42,269 nucleotides of DNA from the IMG/VR virus record IMGVR_UViG_3300022221_000014, positions 1-42,269 of that record; one strand, written 5' to 3'. The notes below the pieces were generated by a model. That model was not told the DNA's origin and did no database searches. It saw only the letters and a program-made list of their open reading frames with translations. The stretch's first letter is position 1. Every line of letters begins with the position of its first letter. Position numbers and translations under genes: made by a program. Positions 14,167-22,529 of the stretch are shown in pieces. The DNA comes from a virus.

Positions 14167-14517
14167 ATGAGCACAATCACAGCAAGAATTCCATATGAGA
14201 CCATTGAGGAGCTTAAGGATAGGTCAGGATCAAAGACGGTCCAGGGGGCCATTGTATGGCTCATTGAAGAGGAAAAAAGACTCAGAGAGAGTGAGAGAAA
14301 ATATAGATCTCTATGGCATAATAAACAGATGGGAGAGAGGATCAAAAGAATGAAAGCAAGAATGAAAGCAAGCAGAGAGCAACATGAGGAGAGATCTTGC
14401 GATTGTGGAGACTGTAAATATTGCAATGCCTACTTATCAAGTGATCATGATTATGAGACAGATGAATATGTGTGCTCATCTTGCAATGGTGCTGGATGTG
14501 GAAAGTGTGAGGATTAA
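14167..14517 (+). CDS. RHH-like domain fused to a zinc-binding cysteine cluster
   Basis: 116 residues. The start STITARIPYETIEELKDRSG...VQGAIVWLIEEEKRL follows the ribbon-helix-helix plan (short strand, then two helices). A long charged helix spans ~38-75. Residues ~78-116 contain CDCGDCKYC and CSSCNGAGCGKC, eight cysteines in DnaJ-like knuckles, probably binding two zinc ions. A DNA-binding regulator is likely; the fusion is unusual. Directly followed by the next gene. Confidence 0.65.
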   Translation: MSTITARIPYETIEELKDRSGSKTVQGAIVWLIEEEKRLRESERKYRSLWHNKQMGERIKRMKARMKASREQHEERSCDCGDCKYCNAYLSSDHDYETDEYVCSSCNGAGCGKCED

Positions 14518-14850
14518 ATGCTGAGCAGAGCAGAAAAAACAAAGCAGAAACGACTTGAGAGAAAGGCCACACAGATCCTCAAGAAAGACACTATCAAGAA
14601 AGCTCGCAAGAGGGCCAAAAAAGGAAAGGGTCTCAATGACAATGAGGCAACTCCAAAGCAGGTTGCTTTCATCATGTCGCTGCTTAAGGATCTCAACAAG
14701 GATGCCATGACTGCCAAGAGCATTAGGGCATTAGGAAAAAAGAAAGCAGGAAAGATGATTGCTGATCTTGGAGCTGAGGCCAGCAATAAACCTGAGCCAA
14801 TAGCAGTCAAAACAACCAGAAAGAGCACGATATTAAGAAAAAAGGAATAG
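14518..14850 (+). CDS. Highly basic protein with DUF3072-like C-terminal helix pair
   Basis: 110 residues with a Lys/Arg-rich first 40 residues that should bind nucleic acid. The later part ATPKQVAFIMSLLKDLN...ALGKKKAGKMIADL resembles the TPKQ...L...L-K-A--LI-L pattern of DUF3072-like domains found at the ends of nucleases and ssDNA-binding proteins. Starts on the base after the previous stop. Last gene of the accessory operon. Confidence 0.6.
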   Translation: MLSRAEKTKQKRLERKATQILKKDTIKKARKRAKKGKGLNDNEATPKQVAFIMSLLKDLNKDAMTAKSIRALGKKKAGKMIADLGAEASNKPEPIAVKTTRKSTILRKKE

Positions 14851-15578
14851 AAAGGCCCTCCCTTGCATAGCTTAGATGGGCTCCAAAACACGTCCAGATA
14901 GGAAAAAACCAAAATTGGATTGGGCATTCAGTTGCTGAGGGAGGTCTTTCGACATGCATATTCAACTGCTAAGATCACTGGCTTAAGATGATCAATACTC
15001 TTTCCAATTAATATCTCTATGATGAGACTTTACATGAACACTCTCAACTGCCTTGCTATACAGCATTACATATTCATGGGCTTGATTAGCTTTCCGCCTA
15101 ATTCGAGAATCATTCTCTTGCTCAGTTGTTCATTCATCCTAGGGAGAACAATCTGAAAAAAACCTGTGAGTTTTACATTGAGATAGGTTGATCTTTGTGG
15201 GATATTCTATTCAATGTTTATCGTCGTACTAATCACCATGCCCTTGGACTTATTCAATGACAAGACCTGGGTGTGGTGGTTTATCTACAAAGACTTAAGA
15301 ATTCAATAGCTTATCTACTGTAAAAATATTATACACACATTATCCCAGGCAATATGTGCAACTATATGTTTTTCGGTGGGTCCTCTCTGCCTTATAACTA
15401 CATCGGGCGGCATCGGCTGCGTTTATGCACGTTTTTTTAATCAATTCTGTCACCTCCCAATATTGTCAATAAATTAGACAAAAAGTGCCAATATCCATCA
15501 ACAAAACAGTGACCAATGACAAAAGCTTTGTTAGTCTTTTATATATCAATAACTTGGACAAGATGAGGACTGCATCAA
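14851..15578. other. 728-base gene-free region before the terminase genes
   Basis: I see no credible gene on either strand. Only short frames occur, such as a 20-codon frame at 14875. The sequence is A+T-rich apart from a CpG island at 15401-15421. It contains repeated TTCAATG words and, close to the terminase start, promoter-like words such as TTGTTA and TATATC that do not form a clear pair. By analogy with lambda-type phages, the cos/packaging site and late promoter should lie in this position. Confidence 0.6.
15401..15421 (+). other. Candidate cos core
   Basis: A short G+C- and CpG-rich island in otherwise A+T-rich non-coding DNA. It contains GGGCGGC (15405-15411), identical to the first seven bases of the lambda cohesive end, and two CATCGG words ten bases apart (15401, 15411). 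It lies ~160 bases before the small terminase gene, where gpA-type phages keep cos. Inference from position and composition only. Confidence 0.35.
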
Positions 15579-16127
15579 ATGTCAAACAAACCAGGATCAG
15601 ATTGGATTGGACCATCAGACTTTGCAAGATATCGGGGAGTTAGCCTCAGAACGGTCAAGGACTGGATCCAAGAGGGACGACTTGAAAACTGTTTTAAGGT
15701 CGGGAATAACAAAAGAAAAAAGATCAATTGGCAGCTTGCTGATCAGGCCCTAAGCAACACATCTGGAGACAGAGATAATGATAATGCTGCAGGTGACAAA
15801 AATACTGGTCCCTCAACATTAGTGAAAGCCAGGACTGCCAAGACTGCCATGGAGGCCAAGGCCGCACAGATTAAATATGAGCAACTTGCTGGATCTCTGG
15901 TCAAAGCTGATGAGGTTGTTGATGTGGCCAAGAAAATGGGGAGGCTCACAAGAGAGAGCTTGATGACCTTGCCAGACAGATTGGCTCCTGTCTTAGCAGG
16001 ATTGGATGATATTGATGAGATTCACACACTACTTTTCAAAGAGCTCAACACTGCTTTAAGAAACTTAAGCACTAAGAATTATGAATTTTTCAAGGACAAA
16101 GAGAATGGGCCTGGCCAAAGCGAGTGA
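15579..16127 (+). CDS. terS: Terminase small subunit, Nu1-like
   Basis: 182 residues. Residues ~10-35 (GPSDFARYRGVSLRTVKDWIQEGRL) form the MerR-like winged helix-turn-helix of Nu1, which binds the packaging site. The segment ARTAKTAMEAKAAQIKYEQLAGSLVKADEV (~84-113) is the classic Nu1 helix preceding the large-subunit interaction region. It overlaps the large subunit gene. Role: cos recognition and handing DNA to TerL. Confidence 0.88.
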   Translation: MSNKPGSDWIGPSDFARYRGVSLRTVKDWIQEGRLENCFKVGNNKRKKINWQLADQALSNTSGDRDNDNAAGDKNTGPSTLVKARTAKTAMEAKAAQIKYEQLAGSLVKADEVVDVAKKMGRLTRESLMTLPDRLAPVLAGLDDIDEIHTLLFKELNTALRNLSTKNYEFFKDKENGPGQSE

Positions 16128-18036
16128 GATTTTTGAATCTGCTTTTTTAAAGGCCTTTGAGCCACCTCCAATTGTGACTGTCTCTGAGTGGGCCGATGCC
16201 AATAGAATGCTGCCACAAAAGACATCATCAGAGCCTGGTCGATGGAGAACAGAGAGAACTCCCTATCTCAAAGAGATAATGGATGAGCTTTCCCATATGA
16301 GCAAAACAAAAGAGGTTGTGTTTCAAAAGGGGGCCCAGGTGGGAGGGACAGAGGCAGGCAATAATTGGCTCGGATATATTGTTGATTACATGCCATCAAC
16401 AGCAATGGTTGTGTGGCCAGCCCTGCCAGATGTTAAAAAGAACTCCAAGCTCAGAATTGACCCTCTCTTTGAGCACACTCCAAAGCTTGCAGACAAAGTT
16501 GCTCATGGAAAAAATAAAGATAAAAAAAACACTGCTCTTTTTAAAGATTTTGATGGGGGAGCTCTTATTCTTACAGGTGCCAACTCAGCATCTGGGCTGA
16601 GATCAGTTCCTGCCAAATTTCTTATGCTGGATGAAATTGATGGATATCCAGATGATGTTGAGGGAGAGGGAGATCCTATCTCCCTGGTTGAGGCCAGGAC
16701 AAGAACTTTCTCCAGGAGAAAGGTTTTCAAGATTTCAACTCCCACCATAAAAGGAAAATCAAAAATAGAGAAAGCATTCTTAAAAAGTGACCAGAGATAT
16801 TTTCATGTCCCATGTCCTCATTGTGAAAAAAAACAAAAGCTCAATTTTAAAAGCCTGGAATATGACACAATCCCAGGATCGAGTGGAGACATTGTCAATT
16901 ATGCAGCATATTTTTGTGAGCATTGTGGAGAGGAGATCAAGGAAAGCAATAAGACCTGGATGCTTTCCAATGGAGAGTGGGTCAAAGAGAATCCGATCTC
17001 TGTAATAGCAGGTTTTCACTTATCGGGACTTTATTCTCCATTAGGATGGTTCTCCTGGAAAGAGGTTGCTCAGCTCTGGGTTGATGCCCAAGGGAATTTT
17101 GAGCTCTTGATGGCCTTTCATAACACTGTCCTTGGAGAGGCTTATGAGGATCATGGAGAAAAACCAGAGCATGACAAGCTATATCAAAGACGTGAGCAAT
17201 ATGACATCGGGACAGTTCCTAGTGGTGTGATTTTCCTTACCTGTGCAGTGGATGTCCAGAAAGACAGACTAGAGGCAGAGGTCATTGGCTGGGGCCGCCA
17301 TCGTGAGAGATGGTCCATTGATCATAAAGTCTTGCCTGGAGATGTCCAAGACCAGGAGACATGGGATGATCTTGAAAGATATATAGGAACAACTTTCTCT
17401 CATGCCAATGGATATGAGGTCCCCATCAAGATGGTGGGAATTGATTCAGGATATGAAACATCAAGAGTTTATTCTTTTTGTAGAAAATTCTCTCCAAAGA
17501 GAGTCATCCCATTAAAAGGTGAGATGGCCCTGACTCAACTTGTTGGGATTCCAAAAGCAATTGATGTCAAGGAAAATGGAAAATCAATCAGGCGTGGCCT
17601 TAGGCTTTGGAAAGTCGGGACCAATCTCTTAAAGTCGGAGCTCTATGGAGATCTTAAAAAGTCAGAACCAGATGATATTTTTGATGGATATCCTCCAGGT
17701 TTTATTCATTTTCCACAATATGAAATGGAATATTTTCTCCAGTTAACTGCTGAGGAAAGAAGTGTAAAAAAAGACTCCAAAGGGTACACAAAAATTATCT
17801 GGGAAAAAAAGAGAGAAAGAAATGAGATTCTTGACTTACATGTTTACAACAGAGCACTCGCATCAATTATTGGAATTGACAGGATGAATGAGGAGCAATA
17901 TTTGAAATTAGAGTCCAATATTGGGGTTGTAAGTAAACTAGAAAAAAAGGATAATGAGCAAAGAACAACCAAAACCAGAAAACGTGACCGAACCAAAAAG
18001 GGATCCTCATGGCTACAAAAACAGCATTTACCTTAG
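16105..18036 (+). CDS. terL: Terminase large subunit, lambda gpA family
   Basis: 643 residues from ATG 16105, overlapping terS; ATG 16081 in the same frame would give 651. Numbering from 16081: the gpA-type P-loop region is KGAQVGGTE (83-91), Walker B is FLMLDEID (180-187), and two CX2C pairs follow (CPHC, CEHC). The nuclease acidic residues lie in VDVQKDRLEAEVIGWG and GIDSGYET. Length matches lambda gpA (641). It pumps DNA into the prohead and cuts at cos. The last ~35 residues are Lys/Arg-rich and overlap the gpW-like gene. Confidence 0.93.
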   Translation: MGLAKASEIFESAFLKAFEPPPIVTVSEWADANRMLPQKTSSEPGRWRTERTPYLKEIMDELSHMSKTKEVVFQKGAQVGGTEAGNNWLGYIVDYMPSTAMVVWPALPDVKKNSKLRIDPLFEHTPKLADKVAHGKNKDKKNTALFKDFDGGALILTGANSASGLRSVPAKFLMLDEIDGYPDDVEGEGDPISLVEARTRTFSRRKVFKISTPTIKGKSKIEKAFLKSDQRYFHVPCPHCEKKQKLNFKSLEYDTIPGSSGDIVNYAAYFCEHCGEEIKESNKTWMLSNGEWVKENPISVIAGFHLSGLYSPLGWFSWKEVAQLWVDAQGNFELLMAFHNTVLGEAYEDHGEKPEHDKLYQRREQYDIGTVPSGVIFLTCAVDVQKDRLEAEVIGWGRHRERWSIDHKVLPGDVQDQETWDDLERYIGTTFSHANGYEVPIKMVGIDSGYETSRVYSFCRKFSPKRVIPLKGEMALTQLVGIPKAIDVKENGKSIRRGLRLWKVGTNLLKSELYGDLKKSEPDDIFDGYPPGFIHFPQYEMEYFLQLTAEERSVKKDSKGYTKIIWEKKRERNEILDLHVYNRALASIIGIDRMNEEQYLKLESNIGVVSKLEKKDNEQRTTKTRKRDRTKKGSSWLQKQHLP

Positions 18037-18245
18037 AGAACCTGTCATTGCTTGAGGAGGCACTAGTTGAGGGTGCCAAGCGTGTCAAATACACAGACAA
18101 AGAGGTTGAATATAGATCTCTTGATGAAATGGTCAAGATCAGAAACTTGATGAAAAAAGAGCTTGGACTTGACAAAGGAACGGCCAACAAGGGACTCTTT
18201 GGTGGCCGACGTATCAATGCAAAACACAGCAAGGGACTTTCTTGA
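18009..18245 (+). CDS. Head-tail joining protein, lambda gpW-like
   Basis: 78 residues, the usual gpW size. The pattern LENLSLLEEALVEGAKRVKYTDKEVEYRSLDEMVKIRNLMKKELG matches gpW: helix, short beta hairpin with V.Y.DK.V.YRS, then helix. In lambda gpW docks below the portal and stops DNA leakage before tail joining. It begins inside terL and its stop overlaps the portal ATG (TGATG). Confidence 0.88.
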   Translation: MATKTAFTLENLSLLEEALVEGAKRVKYTDKEVEYRSLDEMVKIRNLMKKELGLDKGTANKGLFGGRRINAKHSKGLS

Positions 18246-19678
18246 TGAGTAAAAAACAAAGTGGACTGTCAAAGTTCTTTGGCAGATTTAGCAAGAGAAA
18301 ATATGAGGCCGCATCAAAATCCAAAAGAACCTCTGGCTGGCTCACTGGCAATGGTGATGCCAACTCTCAAGTCGGTGGCAGCCTTTCAATTTTAAGAGAA
18401 AGATCCAGAGACTTAAGAAGAAACAACCCAATAGCAAAGCGAGCCATTGAAGTCACAACCAATAATGTTGTTGGAAAGGGCATTCAAACCAGGATTACTG
18501 GGAAAATGGGAGATGCTCTCCAGATCAAATGGAAAAAATGGGCAGGGACAACTCGATGTGATTACAATGGCAGGCATAATCTTGCTGGACTTCAAAGAGT
18601 GATCATGGATGCCATTCAAGAATCTGGAGAGGTTCTGGTTAGAAAGAGGTTTGTAAATGACAAAGAATTCCCAACTCAATATCAAATTTTAGAGTCTGAT
18701 TTTATAAACTCCAATAAAAGTGATGGACAAGAGTCCAAGAATGGGAACACCATCATCCAGGGAATAGAATTTGACTCTAATGGCAAAAGGGTTGCTTACC
18801 ATTTATATGCATCTCATCCTGGCAGCTTTACAACCACATTAAAAGTCAAAACAAATAGAATTCCAGCAGACCAGATCCTCCACTTATTCAGGCAAGAAAG
18901 GCCAGGCCAAGTGAGAGGAGTCCCATGGTCATCATCAATAATGATCAGATTGAAAGATCTGGATGATTTTCAGGACGCTCAGCTTATGAGGCAAAAAATT
19001 GCAGCCTTATTCACAGCCTTTGTGCATGACATATCAGCAGATGTTGATAATGGAGACACATCAGACTTTGGAGAAAGCCTGGAACCAGGGACCATTGAGG
19101 AGCTGCCTCCAGGAAAGACCATCACCTTTGCAGATCCACCATCAGTTGAGAATTATAAAGAATTCACAAGTGTTGAGCAAAGAAGTATTGCATCAGGCTT
19201 TGGCCTTTCATATGCGGCTTTGACTGGAGATCTCTCTGATGTCAATTTCAGTGCAGGGAGAATGGGCCACCTTGAAATGAACAGAAACATTGAGGCCTGG
19301 AGGGAGGCTTTTATGATACTTGGATTTTTGGATCCAGCCTTTGATGACTTCAAAAAGATGATGGAGATCACTGGCCAGGCCGTTCCAAGTGATACTGAAT
19401 CCAAGCATATTCCACCAAAAAGAGAGATGATTGATCCCACAAAAGAGATCCCTGCATCAATCAAGGCAATCCGAGCAGGACTCTCATCATTGTCTGATGA
19501 GATATCTGCAAGTGGAAAGGATCCTGATGAAGTAATGGACCAATTGGAGAAAGATCTGAAAAAACAAGAGGAGAAAGGGTTGATATTGGACTCGAATCCA
19601 AAATATACTAATATAAGCGGAAAGCTACAAGAGGGAGATGTTTCAGATGAAACGCAAGAAAACAATCAAGATTCCTAA
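18245..19678 (+). CDS. Portal protein, lambda family
   Basis: 477 residues from ATG 18245. Recognisable lambda gpB features: LRERSRDLRRNNPIAKRAIEVTTNNVVGKGI near residue 50-85; the ILESDFI and IIQGIEFDSNGKRVAYHLY segment (~140-185); IPADQILHLFRQERPGQVRGVPWSSS (~208-233); LPPGKTI..ADPP; and FGLSYAALTGDLSDVNFSAGR (~315-340). It forms the dodecameric DNA channel at the head vertex. Polar Glu/Asp-rich tail. The next gene starts inside it. Confidence 0.93.
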   Translation: MSKKQSGLSKFFGRFSKRKYEAASKSKRTSGWLTGNGDANSQVGGSLSILRERSRDLRRNNPIAKRAIEVTTNNVVGKGIQTRITGKMGDALQIKWKKWAGTTRCDYNGRHNLAGLQRVIMDAIQESGEVLVRKRFVNDKEFPTQYQILESDFINSNKSDGQESKNGNTIIQGIEFDSNGKRVAYHLYASHPGSFTTTLKVKTNRIPADQILHLFRQERPGQVRGVPWSSSIMIRLKDLDDFQDAQLMRQKIAALFTAFVHDISADVDNGDTSDFGESLEPGTIEELPPGKTITFADPPSVENYKEFTSVEQRSIASGFGLSYAALTGDLSDVNFSAGRMGHLEMNRNIEAWREAFMILGFLDPAFDDFKKMMEITGQAVPSDTESKHIPPKREMIDPTKEIPASIKAIRAGLSSLSDEISASGKDPDEVMDQLEKDLKKQEEKGLILDSNPKYTNISGKLQEGDVSDETQENNQDS

Positions 19679-21716
19679 AAATGGACTCTCAGTGAGGGCC
19701 TCATTTACTCCAGACACTTTTGATGAGGAAAATCGAACAATTGAAGTTGTTTTTTCTACAGGAGCAAAAGGAAAGAGAGGCTATTGGGAGCCATATTTTG
19801 AAGAGCTCTCAATGAAAAAATCTGATGTCAGAATGGAGAGGCTTAATCAGGGAGCTCCAGTTCTCAATAATCATTCAAGATATAATGGACTTGAGGGGAT
19901 CATTGGAGTTGTAGAAAAGGCCTGGATTAGAAACAAAGAGGGTATTGCAACATTAAGACTCTCATCAAGAGATGAGCTCCAGGGTATTGTTAGAGATATC
20001 CAGGATGGAATTATAAGAAATGTCTCAGTTGGTTACACAGTCCATAAATATGAGGATGTGTCTAAAAAAGGTGATGAGGTGCCAACGTACCGAGCAACTG
20101 ACTGGGAGCCAATGGAGATATCTTTTGTTGATATTCCTTTTGACAAGGATTCTCAATCCAGATCATTAGATGATCAAGAAACATATGAATGCATAATCGA
20201 AAACACAGAGGAGAGCAAAATGCTTAAGGAACAAGAAATTAGAGAGGCAGGAAAGACTGCAGGGCTTAGTGAGAAATTTATTGAGGCCATGGTTGCAAGA
20301 ATCACAGAGATCACTGATCTTGATGGGGAGATTAAAAGATCCCTGGCGACTCAAGAGAAAGAAGAGAAAGACCCAGTAATTGAGCCAGAGATTCCTGCTG
20401 AGCCAGTAAGAACTCAAAAGACTGAGCCAGTTGTTGATGTTGATGAGGCAAAAAGAGTTGCTGCTGAAACAGAAAGGGCCAGAGGGATGGACATCAGAAA
20501 GCTTGCAAAAGATCTTGGCCTGGATGATACTATTGCCAATGAGCATGTTGAGAAAGGAACAGACCTTGACTCTTTTAGAAATTTTGCAATTGAATCAAGA
20601 GCAAAAATGGATGAATTAAATAAAACAACTGGTCACAGCATAGAGGTAAATGACATGGAAAATAGACAATCAAGAATGGCAGCAGCAGAAAACGCTCTTT
20701 TACATAAGTTTGATAGAAAGGCTTATGAACTAACTGAAAGTGGAACAGATTTCAGGTTCTCAAGACTTACTGAGATTGCAAGAAAATTTCTTGAGTCAGA
20801 GGGTGTGAGCACATCAGGCATGGCAGATGCTCAGGTTGCAGAACGTGCATTGCATTCAAGCTCTGATTTTCAAGAGATTCTTGCCAATGTTGCCAATAAA
20901 ACATTAAGAGACGCTTATGATATGGGCCGCCAAACCTTTGGAGCCTTTGTGAGAGAGACTGAAGTTTCAGATTTCAAAGAGATCTCAAGAACTCAATTGC
21001 ACTCAGGAGCTGGCCTTTCAGAAGTGAAAGAAAGTGGAGAGTATGAGCACACAACTATGAGTGAAAGTGCAGAGAAATATTCAATCAAGGAATATGGGAA
21101 AATCATAGGCCTTACAAGAAAAACATTAATCAATGATGATCTTAATGCCTTTACAAGAGTTCCAGCTCAAATGGGACTTAAGGCAAGAGCTCTTGAGTCG
21201 AAATTAATTTGGGCCATCATCACAAGCAATCCTTTGATGGCAGATGGCAACGCATTGTTCTCAGCAGCCCATGGGAACCTTGGGACAGCAGGTGCCATCT
21301 CTGTCACAACTGTAAATGAGGGTATCAGCAAGATGATGTTGCAAAAAGATCTTGATGATGAGTTGCTTGACATCACTCCATCATATATGGCTGGTCCATC
21401 AATACTAGGAGCCACTATTAAGTCTTTCCTTGGAGCAACAATTCCATCTCAAGACTCAAATGTGAATCCATTTAAAGGTGACTTAGATCCAATCATTGAG
21501 GCAAGACTTGATGCAAGCTCTGTCACTGCCTGGTATTTAATGGCAAGCTCTCAAATGATTGACATGATCGAGATTGCAAGACTTGAGGGTCAAAATGGTC
21601 CATCGATTACTCAGAAAGAGGGCTTTGAAACTTCAGGGCTTAAGCTAAAAGTTTCTTATGACTTTGGAGCCAAGGTTCTTGACCATAGAGGATTCTTTAA
21701 AAACGCAGGTGCTTAA
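19647..21716 (+). CDS. Prohead protease fused to major capsid protein
   Basis: 689 residues from ATG 19647 (GGGAG nine bases upstream; ATG 19638 is too close to it). Residues ~10-165 are an S78-type prohead protease: catalytic H76 in NNHSRYNG, S127 in RNVSVGY, and a third acidic residue probably in WEPMEISFVDIP. Residues ~180-330 are a charged, coiled scaffold-like linker. Residues ~345-689 are a Mu gpT-like HK97-fold capsid domain (FKEISRTQLHSGAGLSEVKESGEYEH, NDDLNAFTRVP). The single chain thus supplies protease, scaffold and shell, and must cut itself during maturation. Confidence 0.88.
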   Translation: MKRKKTIKIPKNGLSVRASFTPDTFDEENRTIEVVFSTGAKGKRGYWEPYFEELSMKKSDVRMERLNQGAPVLNNHSRYNGLEGIIGVVEKAWIRNKEGIATLRLSSRDELQGIVRDIQDGIIRNVSVGYTVHKYEDVSKKGDEVPTYRATDWEPMEISFVDIPFDKDSQSRSLDDQETYECIIENTEESKMLKEQEIREAGKTAGLSEKFIEAMVARITEITDLDGEIKRSLATQEKEEKDPVIEPEIPAEPVRTQKTEPVVDVDEAKRVAAETERARGMDIRKLAKDLGLDDTIANEHVEKGTDLDSFRNFAIESRAKMDELNKTTGHSIEVNDMENRQSRMAAAENALLHKFDRKAYELTESGTDFRFSRLTEIARKFLESEGVSTSGMADAQVAERALHSSSDFQEILANVANKTLRDAYDMGRQTFGAFVRETEVSDFKEISRTQLHSGAGLSEVKESGEYEHTTMSESAEKYSIKEYGKIIGLTRKTLINDDLNAFTRVPAQMGLKARALESKLIWAIITSNPLMADGNALFSAAHGNLGTAGAISVTTVNEGISKMMLQKDLDDELLDITPSYMAGPSILGATIKSFLGATIPSQDSNVNPFKGDLDPIIEARLDASSVTAWYLMASSQMIDMIEIARLEGQNGPSITQKEGFETSGLKLKVSYDFGAKVLDHRGFFKNAGA

Positions 21717-21733
21717 TTAATTAAAATAAAATA

Positions 21734-21750
21734 GGGAGGCCTGGCCTCCC
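21734..21750 (+). terminator. Intercistronic hairpin after the capsid gene
   Basis: GGGAGGC and GCCTCCC form a perfect 7-bp stem with a 3-base loop, 18 bases after the capsid stop. No T-run follows, so it more likely protects the capsid RNA 3' end or reduces read-through than terminates fully. Confidence 0.6.
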
Positions 21751-21770
21751 ACATATTAAGGAGATTAAAA

Positions 21771-22109
21771 ATGAACAACTTTAAATATTCAGGCCAAAGC
21801 ATACCATTCACAGCAGCAGCAACTCATCTTGCTGGATCTGTCCATGTTATTGGTGATTTTACGGGCGTTGTTGCTTATGATGTCTTAAATGGAGAAGAGG
21901 GCCAACTCAATATCACAGGTGTTGTTGAGATTACAAAAGCTGCTCCTCTTGTTATTGCTCAGGGAGCTGAGGTTTATTGGGACATTGCCGATGGTGAGGT
22001 CAATGCTGACAATCTTAATCCAATTGCAGGAATTGCTTATGCAGCGGCCGCATCAGCAGACACAAAGATTCTTGTATTGCTTAAAGCAGGTCCAGCATCT
22101 TTTAACTAA
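21771..22109 (+). CDS. DUF2190-like capsid cement/decoration protein
   Basis: 112 residues with AAGGAG before the ATG. The sequence pattern NNFKYSGQSIPFTAAAT..AGSVHVIGDFTGVVAYDV..GEEGQLNITGVVEITKA, then the A.A.G...V.WD segment, fits the DUF2190 family: small beta-rich proteins coded right after the major capsid gene that stabilise the shell. Flanked by a hairpin on each side, suggesting a separately adjusted, abundant transcript. Confidence 0.85.
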   Translation: MNNFKYSGQSIPFTAAATHLAGSVHVIGDFTGVVAYDVLNGEEGQLNITGVVEITKAAPLVIAQGAEVYWDIADGEVNADNLNPIAGIAYAAAASADTKILVLLKAGPASFN

Positions 22110-22134
22110 TTTTTAAAAAAAAAACAACAGCCAT

Positions 22135-22161
22135 GGGCCCAGCTTTGAGGGGCCCTTTTTT
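22135..22161 (+). terminator. Intrinsic terminator inside the late operon
   Basis: GGGCCC (22135-22140) pairs with GGGCCC (22150-22155) around a 9-base loop and is followed at once by six T. It ends only three bases before ATG 22164. The GAGG that would serve as that gene's ribosome site is within the hairpin (22147-22150). Confidence 0.85.
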
Positions 22162-22163
22162 CT

Positions 22164-22529
22164 ATGAAAAGAGATTTTAGAGACAGAGTAAGTAAAGTTT
22201 TACGACACTGCACCAACAATTTTGGTGAGGATGTTAAATATTATCCTCAGCATGGAGGCTCTTATCCCATTAGAGGAATTTTTGACAATGATTATGAGAC
22301 AATCGATCCTGAGACAGAGCAGGTCATCAGCTCCAATCAGCCAGTCCTGGGAGTAAATCTCAATGATCTTAATTTTGAAATGAAAAAAGATGACATGATT
22401 CAGATCAGGAATTTGAAATTTAAAGTAATTGAAATCAGAGAGGACGGCCAGGGCGGTGCTCAGTTGATTCTCCACAAGAGTGAACATGATAAAAAAATAT
22501 ATAAGAAAAAAGGTTCAACAAGTCCTTAA
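22164..22529 (+). CDS. Head-tail attachment protein, gpFII-like
   Basis: 121 residues. The beta-rich pattern IRGIFDNDYETIDPETEQVISSNQPVLGVNLNDLNFEMKKDDMIQIRNLKFKVIEIREDGQGGAQLILHK (read in segments) matches the FII-type attachment family (Phage_attach, PF05354): FD..y..vd......s..P.l.v...dl....GD.I.i....y.V.....dG.G...l.L. In lambda FII forms the tail docking surface under gpW. Its ATG follows the terminator directly, so its level is likely far below the capsid's. Confidence 0.82.
   Translation: MKRDFRDRVSKVLRHCTNNFGEDVKYYPQHGGSYPIRGIFDNDYETIDPETEQVISSNQPVLGVNLNDLNFEMKKDDMIQIRNLKFKVIEIREDGQGGAQLILHKSEHDKKIYKKKGSTSP

Noticed and set aside
14514-14927. 137-codon minus-strand frame opposite the basic protein gene
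   Set aside because: Mostly the reverse of a Lys-rich gene, which gives a false hydrophobic protein; no ribosome site.
15100-15130. Possible tRNA T-arm (ATTCGAGAATC)
   Set aside because: No matching T-stem, anticodon arm or acceptor stem could be drawn around it.
19153-19665. 170-codon minus-strand frame opposite the portal gene
   Set aside because: Antisense mirror of conserved portal coding sequence.
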